27,326 bases of DNA from assembly GCA_044433305.1 (NCBI GenBank), contig JAWXTS010000017.1, forward strand, positions 1-27,326, read 5' to 3'. Within the stretch, counting starts at the first letter, position 1. Every line of letters starts with the position of its first letter. Source of the DNA: JAWXTS01 sp044433305. GTDB lineage: Bacteria; Bacteroidota; Bacteroidia; Bacteroidales; Rikenellaceae. This document shows positions 16,682 through 24,665 of this stretch, piece by piece. Under the pieces are notes generated by a model. That model searched no databases. It saw nothing but the letters and a program-made list of their open reading frames with translations, and was not told where the DNA came from. Position numbers and translations under genes: made by a program.

Positions 16682-17655
16682 TGAGAAACGAGATAACCCT
16701 AGCTATCTGCGCCTATAATGCAGAGAAATATATAGCGCAGACCTTGCGTTGCATTATTGAGCAGAGCTTCCAGCAGTTTGATTTATGGATTGTCAACGAC
16801 TGCTCAACTGACAACACAGTCTGTGTCGCAGAGCAGACCTTGAATGCTAGTGGACGAGAATATAACGTAATAAACTTTGAGCAAAATGGAGGCCTTGCCC
16901 ACGCTCGTGCCTATGTTGAGCAGAACGCCCAAACCAAGTATATTATGTTTGTCGATGCCGACGATTTACCCCTCCCTACTCTAGTGGAGAAGCTATATAA
17001 CAAAATATCGAGCGATAGTGATTTGATGGCCGTGGGATGCTATCAATCGTTTATTGATGGCCTCGGCAAGGAGCTAGGCGGCGGGTTGTTTCTTGGAGCA
17101 AAGACAAAGCAGGAGTTCTACCAGAGGGCACAAAATCAGAAACTCATATTCATGCAGCCAACGGCAATTTTGGATAGAGAAATGGTAGTGGCAGTCGGTG
17201 GACGTAATATAACTGGTTTCCCTGAGGGTAAGCCGCGCTACCAAGACCTTTGCGAGGACTTGGACTTGTGGTGCAGAATGAGTGATTTATACACCACGGG
17301 CAAAGCCATTGTTGTTGTACCGGATGTGCTACTTAAATATCGCAAGCATAGCCAAAGCATGTCGCTCTCGACGGTTAATATGCTTATCCGAATCAAACAT
17401 ATTAAGCATAACCTCAAAAGCAGGCGAGCAGGCAACCCTGAGCTATCCTTCACCGAGTTTCTCGATACCATAACCCCTGAGCAAATCAAGTGCTTGGAGC
17501 GAGAAAGTGTAGCCTCCACAGCATTGAGAGAAGGGGTAACTCTCTTTCTCAAGGGTAACGTTTTCAGAGGGGCACCTCTAATATTAAAGTCCTTTTTTAT
17601 GAACCCTCGTTACTTTTGGCAAAAGATAAAGGCAAATTCTGGATTATTTAGATAA
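16681..17655 (+). CDS. GT2 family glycosyltransferase
   Basis: GT-A transferase of 324 residues from ATG 16681. A GTG at 16678 is in frame, but the ATG forms a TGATG junction with the upstream stop and is preceded by AGAAGG. Motifs: EITLAICAYNAEKYIAQTL, WIVNDCSTDNTV (Asn replaces the first Asp of the usual DD), NGGLAHARAYVEQNAQTKY, metal-binding DADD at residues 92-95, and LCEDLDLWCRMSD as the catalytic segment. A C-terminal helical part follows. The stop TAA overlaps the next ATG as TAATG. Sugar unknown. Confidence 0.91.
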   Translation: MRNEITLAICAYNAEKYIAQTLRCIIEQSFQQFDLWIVNDCSTDNTVCVAEQTLNASGREYNVINFEQNGGLAHARAYVEQNAQTKYIMFVDADDLPLPTLVEKLYNKISSDSDLMAVGCYQSFIDGLGKELGGGLFLGAKTKQEFYQRAQNQKLIFMQPTAILDREMVVAVGGRNITGFPEGKPRYQDLCEDLDLWCRMSDLYTTGKAIVVVPDVLLKYRKHSQSMSLSTVNMLIRIKHIKHNLKSRRAGNPELSFTEFLDTITPEQIKCLERESVASTALREGVTLFLKGNVFRGAPLILKSFFMNPRYFWQKIKANSGLFR

Positions 17656-18962
17656 TGACTGAAGTATCAAAACATATATATTCTCTACTGCAATACCTCA
17701 ACAAAAACAGTGAGTATGCCCTATTGCGCAACTATGAGGGCCTGCCAGATGACAACAGCAGCCGCGATATTGACATTGTTATATCTAGAAAAGAGTATAG
17801 CCGTTGTAAAGATGCTCTATTGGAGGTGCTCACACAGAACCAGTGGTATATATTCTCATATCTGGACAATGGCCGACTAATAACTTATGTTATGGCCAAG
17901 ATGCAAGGCAAAAATATTAATCTTGTACAGTGGGATTTTTTCACCGACACATCGGTACATGGGATTCGTTTGCTCTCGGCCCAGCAGATGCTCTCATCTC
18001 GCAGCTTCAATGGGGTACTATATCATGTCTCCAGAGAGTATGAGTTTCTAGATAAGTATCTTTATAATCGAGTTGTTGGTGCAGAATACCCGTCCAAATA
18101 TAACGATATAAGGAGCGAGGTTGAGCATAGCGATATTGTAGCGGGCGAACTAAAACGACTGTTTGGTTGTAGCGACATGGATAAAGTAGATGCAATGTCG
18201 GGGCTGTTATACTCTGCATTTTTGCGCAACATGCTTAAGGCTCCGTTTTCTACATTGATAAGTGTCATTTGTTCTATCGTCATATATATAGCCAGTTATT
18301 TGAAACCGAGCGTTGCCCCTACTCTAGCCTTTACGGGTGCCGACGGAGCAGGCAAGACTACTATCATAGAGATGATAGAGCATAAGCTATCGGCGGTATA
18401 TGGCAAGGCGACAAAGACTTTTCACTTCCGCCCTACCATAATCTCAAATCTCGGTGAGCTGGCACATAGTGCAGGGGTCAAAAAAGAAGTAGACAGAGAA
18501 TATAGCAACCCACACAGAGGGGCTAAGTCATCTGTGCTGAGTTCCTTTTGTCGGTTGTGCTACTATACTTTTGATTATATCTTGGGCTATTGGCTAAGGG
18601 TAAAACCACAAAGCCGCATCATAAAGCTGATAATCTTTGATAGATATTATAGCGATATTATTGTGGATAGCAGACGCTCGTCAATCTATCTCAATAGGCG
18701 ATTTCTGTATCTTTGGGGGCGAGTATTTATCCCATCGATGAGATACAATTTTCTAATCACGGCAGATACAAACACCATTCTCTCGCGCAAGCAGGAGCTT
18801 CTGCCAGAAGATATTGAGCGTATAACCATAAATATGGAGTACCTCTCTAAGAAGAAAGGTTACTATCTGATTGAGAACAACCACCTACCCGAAAGTAGCA
18901 TACAACAGATAATGTCTATAATCATCACCGAGCAACATAAAAGAAACATAAGGAGAATATGA
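17655..18962 (+). CDS. Two-domain protein: nucleotidyltransferase-like N-terminus and thymidylate-kinase-like C-terminus
   Basis: 435-residue protein with no name I recognise. Residues about 1-120 resemble a minimal nucleotidyltransferase: YALLRNYEGLPDD, then RDIDIVI with R37, D38 and D40 in the place of the GSxxxDxD carboxylates. The usual Gly-Ser is not obvious, so activity may be lost. A hydrophobic stretch lies near residues 197-215. From 225 on comes a P-loop kinase domain: TLAFTGADGAGKTTIIEMIE (P-loop 228-236, K234) and IIFDRYYSDIIVDSRRS, matching the DR(Y/H) motif of thymidylate kinases. Housekeeping Tmk is far shorter (about 210 residues) and not in such clusters, so a role in phosphorylating or modifying the glycan or a precursor is inferred. 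Start and stop both overlap neighbours (TAATG and ATGA). Confidence 0.75.
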   Translation: MTEVSKHIYSLLQYLNKNSEYALLRNYEGLPDDNSSRDIDIVISRKEYSRCKDALLEVLTQNQWYIFSYLDNGRLITYVMAKMQGKNINLVQWDFFTDTSVHGIRLLSAQQMLSSRSFNGVLYHVSREYEFLDKYLYNRVVGAEYPSKYNDIRSEVEHSDIVAGELKRLFGCSDMDKVDAMSGLLYSAFLRNMLKAPFSTLISVICSIVIYIASYLKPSVAPTLAFTGADGAGKTTIIEMIEHKLSAVYGKATKTFHFRPTIISNLGELAHSAGVKKEVDREYSNPHRGAKSSVLSSFCRLCYYTFDYILGYWLRVKPQSRIIKLIIFDRYYSDIIVDSRRSSIYLNRRFLYLWGRVFIPSMRYNFLITADTNTILSRKQELLPEDIERITINMEYLSKKKGYYLIENNHLPESSIQQIMSIIITEQHKRNIRRI

Positions 18963-19951
18963 CAGATAAAAAACGAATAGAATTTATTGACCTTGCCAAA
19001 GGAATATGTATAATATTTGTAGTTGCATCGCATTGTGGTTTCGCAGTTGATCTGCCTGGATTAGGGATAGTGCGAATGCCACTATACTTTATTCTATCAG
19101 GACTGTTTTTTAAGGAATATAGCGGATTTGGTGAGTTTGTAGTAAGAAAAACAAATAAAATACTTATTCCATTTATATTCTTTTATCTCGTGTCATATGC
19201 ACTATATTATATGTTGCAATACCTTGCTCCACAACTATTAATTACAGATGCACGGGGAGTATTTGATATTTTCAACAATCGTCAATATTTTAATGGCCCT
19301 ATATGGTTTCTGCTCTCACTCTATTGGTGCGGGTTGATTTTTGCGGGTGTGATTGCGTCTACAAAGAGCCTTTTTGTGCGATGTGTCGCAGTTTTGGCAA
19401 TCGGATGTGGTGGAGTATTTCTGGGTGGTAAAGATTTGTTTTTGCCAATGTTTATTGATGTTGCGATGACGGCTCTACCATTTTATTGTTTTGGCTACTA
19501 TTTAAAACGAACGGCTATACTATATCAAAATAAATATGATAGATATAATTTGATATTTGTGGCAATTTTATACATAGCCTCATTGGTAATCTCTCGATAT
19601 GCGCAAGGTATTCGGTTATCGTTACATTACAATGGAATAAATAATCCGTTAGCCACCTTTACTCTCTCGATAACATCTACCATGACAATTCTACTCTTAT
19701 GTAAAACGATAAAGCATATTCCAATAATATCATATATGGGACGTTATTCACTTATTATATTATGTACTCACCATCTCATCTATCGGCCTTTAAAGGTAGT
19801 TTCTAATATGATGCCATATGGATTTATGCATGAGTCTTGGTTTTTAACATTGGTAACTATATCTGTTAGCGTAGCGTTTATTCCATTATGTATAAGGTTT
19901 ATTCCATATTTCGTTGCTCAAAAAGATTTGATTAAATGCAGCAAAGATTAA
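18959..19951 (+). CDS. Acyltransferase 3 family membrane protein (COG3594/NolL-like O-acetyltransferase)
   Basis: 330-residue integral membrane protein with about ten hydrophobic helices. The N-terminal IEFIDLAKGICIIFVVASHC, containing the conserved His of the family, is followed by VRMPLYFILSGLFFK and VVRKTNKILIPFIFFY, the standard order for membrane O-acyltransferases. It would pass acetyl groups to glycan on or across the inner membrane. The start overlaps the upstream stop (ATGA), and the last 16 bases overlap the next gene. It is by far the most AT-rich gene here (20% GC by hand count in 19501-19560), set between genes of much higher GC, which points to separate acquisition. Confidence 0.9.
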   Translation: MTDKKRIEFIDLAKGICIIFVVASHCGFAVDLPGLGIVRMPLYFILSGLFFKEYSGFGEFVVRKTNKILIPFIFFYLVSYALYYMLQYLAPQLLITDARGVFDIFNNRQYFNGPIWFLLSLYWCGLIFAGVIASTKSLFVRCVAVLAIGCGGVFLGGKDLFLPMFIDVAMTALPFYCFGYYLKRTAILYQNKYDRYNLIFVAILYIASLVISRYAQGIRLSLHYNGINNPLATFTLSITSTMTILLLCKTIKHIPIISYMGRYSLIILCTHHLIYRPLKVVSNMMPYGFMHESWFLTLVTISVSVAFIPLCIRFIPYFVAQKDLIKCSKD

Positions 19952-21171
19952 AAATCTTCATCTCGGCCTATGCCTGTGAGCCAAACTTGGGTTCAGAGAT
20001 TGGCGTGGGATGGCACTGGGTTATAGAGATGTCTCGCTCTTTTAATCTTTGGGTCTTGACCCGAGAGAGCAACAGAGAAAGCATACAGAGGTGGCTGTCT
20101 GAGAACCAGTTGGACAACCCTCCTACCTTCATATATTACGACCTACCTCGAAAGTGGAGATGGTGGAAGCGAGGGCTACGTGGAGTCAGAATATACTACA
20201 TGCTCTGGCAACGCCTTAGCAACAGCATAGTTAAAGATACTATGCAGAAAAATGGGATAGCGATTTACCACCACCTAACTTATGGTAATGCCCTGTGGAG
20301 TGTCAGCCGTTATGGTCAGAAGCAGACCTTTGTCTGGGGACCAACCAGTGCAGGAGCTTATATTGAACGTGAGTTTACAAAGCATTATACTTTCAAGAAT
20401 AGGCTTAAGGAGTATGCACAACGCCTAATAAGTAAAACATTAAGATATAACTATGGGTTCCAACGAAGATGCCACCGTGCAAGCCTTATTCTGTGCAAGA
20501 CCGAGCAGACTCGACTGAGCATAGACAAAAAGTATAGAGATAAGGCCGTATTATTTACCGATGTAGCAGTAGAGGGTTTTGACACCAAAGAGTGGCAGAG
20601 CGGTGGCTCTGACAACAACCGTTCTTGCTACCTTGCTGTTGGACGTTTGGAGGGATGGCGAGGCTTTGATATGCTTATTGAAGCCATGGCCGTAGCCATA
20701 AAGGACAACAACAAATTGCATCTTGATATATTGGGTGCAGGCTCAGATATGCAGAGGTTAGAGAAGCTAATCTTAGAGCACAATATGCAGGAGCATATTT
20801 TCCTACGTGGTCAGGTTAGCAGAGATGACTACTACAAATATATGGCCTCTTGCGATGTTGTTGTAAACCCTTCACTCAAGGAGGGAGCCGTGACCACAGC
20901 CTTTGACTCAATGTCATTTGCCAAACCTCTGATTTGCATAGATACTGGCGGCTACACAAAATATTTTAATAACCATTACGCTATTGTATTACCTCTAGGT
21001 GGCAGAAGTGAGTTGATTCATGGTCTGTCGGATGCGATATTACGACTTAGCGACCACAAACAACGAGAGGCTCTATCTGCTAATATAAGCTCTGTTAGAG
21101 ACACTTTCTCGTGGGCAAATAAGGCAGAGCAGATAAAAGATATTTTTCATAAGAAGTTATGTATAAAGTAG
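19936..21171 (+). CDS. GT4 family glycosyltransferase
   Basis: GT-B transferase of 411 residues. N-terminal MQQRLKIFISAYACEPNLGS and IGVGWHWVIEMSRSFNLWVL are typical of a GT4 subfamily in surface-glycan loci. The donor domain has CYLAVGRLEGWRGFDMLIEA, LDILGAGSDMQRLE, HIFLRGQVSRDDYYKYMAS and the nucleotide-sugar site VVNPSLKEGAVTTAFDSMS. ATG 19936 lies inside the end of the acyltransferase gene (16-base overlap), and the gene ends 13 bases inside the APH-like gene. Length is normal; sugar unknown. Confidence 0.92.
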   Translation: MQQRLKIFISAYACEPNLGSEIGVGWHWVIEMSRSFNLWVLTRESNRESIQRWLSENQLDNPPTFIYYDLPRKWRWWKRGLRGVRIYYMLWQRLSNSIVKDTMQKNGIAIYHHLTYGNALWSVSRYGQKQTFVWGPTSAGAYIEREFTKHYTFKNRLKEYAQRLISKTLRYNYGFQRRCHRASLILCKTEQTRLSIDKKYRDKAVLFTDVAVEGFDTKEWQSGGSDNNRSCYLAVGRLEGWRGFDMLIEAMAVAIKDNNKLHLDILGAGSDMQRLEKLILEHNMQEHIFLRGQVSRDDYYKYMASCDVVVNPSLKEGAVTTAFDSMSFAKPLICIDTGGYTKYFNNHYAIVLPLGGRSELIHGLSDAILRLSDHKQREALSANISSVRDTFSWANKAEQIKDIFHKKLCIK

Positions 21172-22247
21172 AGAGTGGAGTTGGCTTCATGCGCCTTGCC
21201 AATAAAGATAACAAGGTGTGGATAGTGCCAAATAAATCTATAAATACGGCTCTGAGCATCTATCAACCCAGCAGCGTTAAGGGCAAACTGCTAAAGGTGG
21301 TACTTCCGATTCTGAGTAAGGTTCCTCAACTATACAGAACCATCAATGCTCAGAGAGTCAGCCTCACCATTGACCATTTGCTCAGGGAATTGATTTGCAA
21401 GGTCCTTGGTATAGACACCTTTGAGGTTGCTATATTTGAGGGCACGCCATCTGTGCACAAGAAATATACTATGCAAATTTTTAGTGGCTCTAAGATTCTG
21501 GCATACTGCAAGGTATCGAACAAGAAAGATATAATTGAGCTACTAAAGAACGAGGCTAAAATACTTGAACACCTCAATGGCAAAGGCATCTCGGGCATCC
21601 CCACTTGCCTATATTGCGGGACTATTGACTCTAGTAATGAGCATCTAATATATATAACTTCGAGCGAAAGGACACCAGAGTCGCAGAGCACGCACTCGTG
21701 GGGTCGTGCACATTGGGACTTTATATCCGAGCTTCATAACAAAACCAAGAGTAAGCTGCCTTTTGCCGATAGTGATTTTGCAAAGTCCTTGCAGACGCTT
21801 AGGGGCTACCTTAAGAACCTGCCTCTGCTTGACACGCTCTTATGCGATAGCACCATTAATAGCATCGAAGATTACTACGATAATCAAGAGGTTGAATTCT
21901 CGGCATACCATGGAGACTTCACACCGTGGAATATGTTTATGGAGAAAGATGAGCTGTTTGTCTTTGATTGGGAGTACTGCTATCTGAGCTACCCACCCTA
22001 CTTAGACTGGTTTCATTTTTTCACTCAGACGGCCATCTTCGAGAGGAACCTATCCTCAGACCAGATTGTCGCAGAGTTCAAGAATACTGCCTCACAAACC
22101 AGAGTATATATCAAGGATGTAGAGCTAAGCTACAAGATGTACCTGCTGTCTATCATATCAAAATATATAGATAGGGAGGGCGGCGATTTGAGCCAAGCTA
22201 CAAAAGAATTGTTATCCATTTGGATGGATATTTTAAGGAAGATATGA
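21159..22247 (+). CDS. Aminoglycoside-phosphotransferase-like (APH/choline kinase fold) kinase
   Basis: 362-residue cytoplasmic protein with a kinase-like fold. The C-terminal lobe shows the catalytic loop AYHGDFTPWNMFM (H251, D253, N258) and the metal-binding FDWEYCYLSYPPYLDWFH (D270 in place of the DFG Asp), both intact. The N-terminal lobe has ILAYCKVSNKKDIIELLKNE, with a candidate ATP-binding Lys and the Glu of the following helix. APH-fold kinases phosphorylate hydroxyls on small molecules or sugars; the target here is unknown. It overlaps both neighbours (13 and 4 bases), so it is a genuine part of this operon, not a stray resistance gene. The first ATG is used; the ATG at residue 11 (21189) is a possible alternative. 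A glycan- or precursor-phosphorylating role is inference. Confidence 0.8.
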   Translation: MYKVESGVGFMRLANKDNKVWIVPNKSINTALSIYQPSSVKGKLLKVVLPILSKVPQLYRTINAQRVSLTIDHLLRELICKVLGIDTFEVAIFEGTPSVHKKYTMQIFSGSKILAYCKVSNKKDIIELLKNEAKILEHLNGKGISGIPTCLYCGTIDSSNEHLIYITSSERTPESQSTHSWGRAHWDFISELHNKTKSKLPFADSDFAKSLQTLRGYLKNLPLLDTLLCDSTINSIEDYYDNQEVEFSAYHGDFTPWNMFMEKDELFVFDWEYCYLSYPPYLDWFHFFTQTAIFERNLSSDQIVAEFKNTASQTRVYIKDVELSYKMYLLSIISKYIDREGGDLSQATKELLSIWMDILRKI

Positions 22248-22837
22248 TTATTCTACACTACACACTTGGGCTTGAGCCTGAACGAAGCGGCGGCATGATA
22301 CGCTACGCCACCGACTTGATGAAAGAGCAGCAGAGCCTAGCGGAGGATGTTGTTCTGCTCTACCCTCAAGGCTGGAAGTGGTATAGCAAAGATATTAGCT
22401 GGCACAGCTGTGGACAGAGAGATGGCATTGATTGCTACTGCCTCTACAACACGTTTGCTTTACCCGTGCCTTTGCGTTGTGGTATTGGTAATCCAGAAGC
22501 TTTTATCTCCTCTCGACGAATGTCTACCCCTCAGATGGAGAGTCTATATAATAAGATTAAACCCGATGTATTTCATGTTCACACCTTGATGGGGCTGCCC
22601 TGTGAGCTACTTATGTTCTTTAAGTCAAAGGGTGTCAAGCTGGTTTATACGGCGCACGATTATTTCGGCATCTGCCCAAAGGTGAATATGATAAACAGCA
22701 GAGGTGAGGTTTGCGATAGACCCTCAGAGCAGAGTTGTAGAGAGTGTCACATCAAAAGCAAGCCGACCATATTCCTAAGAGTCTACAACTCTGGGTTGTT
22801 CCTAAAACTAAAACAGTATGTCAAAGATAGGCTATAA
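22244..22837 (+). pseudogene. GT4 glycosyltransferase, N-terminal half (frameshifted gene, part 1)
   Basis: This 197-codon frame encodes the acceptor half of a GT-B glycosyltransferase: MIILHYTLGLEPERSGGMIR at the N-terminus, KPDVFHVHTLMGLPCELLMF, and the following VYTAHDYFGICPKVNMI. A Cys cluster (CDRPSEQSCRECH) follows. ATG 22244 is preferred over TTG 22220 because it makes an ATGA junction with the upstream stop and follows AAGGAAGA. The frame ends at TAA 22835-22837, just where the inter-domain linker should start. The donor half continues in a +1-shifted frame from the 22818 region. One extra base, or two missing, between about 22800 and 22837 would explain it. Alternatives are a sequencing error or a genuine two-piece enzyme. 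Confidence 0.8.
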
Positions 22838-23507
22838 GCAACTCTTGAAGCACTATAATCAGATGTTAGAGCTTTTTGATGTGGTTCACTTCAGCAGCCA
22901 AGTGCCTGAGAATCAATATCGAAAACACACAAGCATCCGAGCATCCGAGCGTGTGGCCATCACAAATAATAATATAGCCGACAACCGCAAGGAGCGCGGC
23001 TTTGACTCTCAGGGGTTGAAGCTGCTGTTTGTTGGCAACACATCTAGCTACAAGGGTTTCACCGTGTTGGAGCAGGTTCTGCAGGAGCTTCATTATGAGG
23101 GTTGCAGAGATTGGAGTCTGGATGTGTGGGGAGATGTCGGCCACTCAGATTGTGAGCTTATAACATATCGTGGCAGCTATAAGCCTGAGGAGCTAGGCAA
23201 GATATACCAAAAGGACTCGCTGCTTATTGTGCCCTCGTTATGGCATGAAACATTTAGCCTTACTACATTAGAGGCCCTCTCGTATGGCACACCCGTGCTG
23301 GTTAGTTCTGTTGTAGGTGCAAAAGATATAGTCGGCAAGTATGATGATTGGTTTATCTTTGCTGAGAGGGCAGAGTTAAAATATAAATTACTTAGGTTAA
23401 TAGAAAATCGCACTCAGCTACGTGAGTTTAATAAAGCGATTGTAAACGGCGCGTGGGAGCACAGTCTTCGCTCTCATGCACAAGAGATTATTAAATTGTA
23501 TAAATGA
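22818..23507 (+). pseudogene. GT4 glycosyltransferase, C-terminal donor half (frameshifted gene, part 2)
   Basis: This 229-codon frame supplies the rest of the GT-B enzyme: linker YNQMLELFDVVHFSS, start of the donor domain LKLLFVGNTSSYKGFTVLEQ, LDVWGDVGHSDCE, and the nucleotide-sugar site VPSLWHETFSLTTLEALSYG with both conserved Glu residues. It has no N-terminal acceptor domain of its own and overlaps the first half by 20 bases, so the two frames add up to one normal GT4 of about 420 residues. ATG 22818 could allow reinitiation, so expression as a separate chain is possible but unproven. The stop overlaps the next ATG by 4 bases. Confidence 0.8.
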
Positions 23508-24574
23508 AAAAGAAAATAGCAATAATAGGTTCGGTTGGCGTACCTGCCTCGTATGGTGGGTTCGAGAGCCTAGTCGAAAATATTATAGGAGATAATTGTT
23601 CCAAGGATATTGAGTATACCGTATACTGCTCTACCAAACACTATTATGAGAGGCCCAAAGTTTATAAAGGGGCAAAACTAAAATACATACACCTTAACGC
23701 CAATGGCATATTCTCCATACTCTATGATGGTGTATCGCTGTTCAAGTCGCTAAGGGGTTTCCATAGCGTTGTGGTTCTGGGTGTTCCCGGAGGTTTGTTT
23801 TTTCCTTTGTTCAAGCTGTTTAGTGGGGCCAAGTTGATAGTCAACATAGACGGACTGGAGTGGAAGCGTGGAAAGTGGAATGGTCTGGCCAAGCTATTCT
23901 TGCGTATCAGCGAGGAGGCGGCACTCAGGTTCTCAGACGCTGTAATTGCCGACAACCAAGCCATCGTCGACTACATCAAAAGGCGCTACCTGAAGAAAAC
24001 TGTTCTGATAGCCTATGGTGGAGACCACGCAAAAAGAGAGCTGCCCCAGAATCAAAACCAGAAGATACTCTCCAAATATGAGCTTCGACAAGGGGAGTAT
24101 TCAATTAGCGTTTGTCGTATCGAACCAGAGAACAACTGTGATATGATTCTTGAGGGCTTTGCCAGCACCGATCAGATGATGGTCATGATAGGCAACTTCA
24201 ACAATAGCCATTATGGACTAGAGCTAAAACAGAAATATGAATCGCACGCCAATATAAAATTATTAGATGCTATTTACGACTTAGACATACTATATGCTCT
24301 TCGTTCGAGTTGTAGGTATTATATACATGGTCATAGTGCTGGAGGCTCTAACCCCTCACTAATCGAAGCGATGTTCTGTGGGTGTAGCATTTTGGCCTAT
24401 GATGTTATATTTAACCGTAATACCACGGGGAACCAAGCGGCATATTTCGGCAATAAGCAAGAGCTGGCGAGCCTACTTAAAACTGGCACCTACAATAGTG
24501 AGGCTATGTTATCACTTGCAAACAGTGTATATACATGGGAGTCTATCGCACAAAAATATGAGTCTCTGTATTAA
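23504..24574 (+). CDS. DUF1972-type GT4 glycosyltransferase (rhamnosyltransferase-like)
   Basis: 356-residue GT-B transferase with the DUF1972 N-terminal domain: KIAIIGSVGVPASYGGFESL, VVVLGVPGGLFFPLFKLF and IVNIDGLEWKRGKWN. The C-terminal donor domain has YSISVCRIEPENNCDMILEG and YIHGHSAGGSNPSLIEAMFC, with the terminal acidic pair of the EX7E-type site partly replaced (SNPSLIEAM). Members characterised in Gram-positive and Gram-negative loci often add rhamnose to a lipid-linked precursor, so rhamnosyl transfer is a reasonable but unproven guess. This is the last gene of the packed operon. About 90 bases with a new promoter separate it from the OmpA gene. Confidence 0.9.
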   Translation: MKKKIAIIGSVGVPASYGGFESLVENIIGDNCSKDIEYTVYCSTKHYYERPKVYKGAKLKYIHLNANGIFSILYDGVSLFKSLRGFHSVVVLGVPGGLFFPLFKLFSGAKLIVNIDGLEWKRGKWNGLAKLFLRISEEAALRFSDAVIADNQAIVDYIKRRYLKKTVLIAYGGDHAKRELPQNQNQKILSKYELRQGEYSISVCRIEPENNCDMILEGFASTDQMMVMIGNFNNSHYGLELKQKYESHANIKLLDAIYDLDILYALRSSCRYYIHGHSAGGSNPSLIEAMFCGCSILAYDVIFNRNTTGNQAAYFGNKQELASLLKTGTYNSEAMLSLANSVYTWESIAQKYESLY

Positions 24575-24632
24575 AAATGATGAAACTGTTTAAATAAACA
24601 CCTGAATATGATATAATTAAAAATAAAAACAA

Positions 24633-24640
24633 TACCTTTG
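24633..24640 (+). promoter_or_regulatory. Candidate Bacteroidales promoter -7 box (TACCTTTG)
   Basis: TACCTTTG matches the Bacteroidales -7 consensus TAnnTTTG, in the AT-rich 91-base gap between the last glycosyltransferase gene and the OmpA-family gene. A transcript starting a few bases downstream would have a leader of about 20 bases before ATG 24666. No clear -33 TTTG is seen at the usual spacing, so the call rests on the -7 box and position. Confidence 0.5.
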
Positions 24641-24665
24641 TAATGCTTAATAATACCCGAACGTT

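Noticed and set aside
15692..17655. The two adjacent GT2 genes as a recent tandem duplication
   Set aside because: They share DADD and general GT2 motifs, but the nucleotide sequences and C-terminal halves differ widely, so any duplication is old or they are merely members of the same family.
21706..21987. A 93-codon + strand frame inside the APH-like gene
   Set aside because: The overlapping frame has intact kinase motifs and overlaps its neighbours properly; the alternative frame has no family character.
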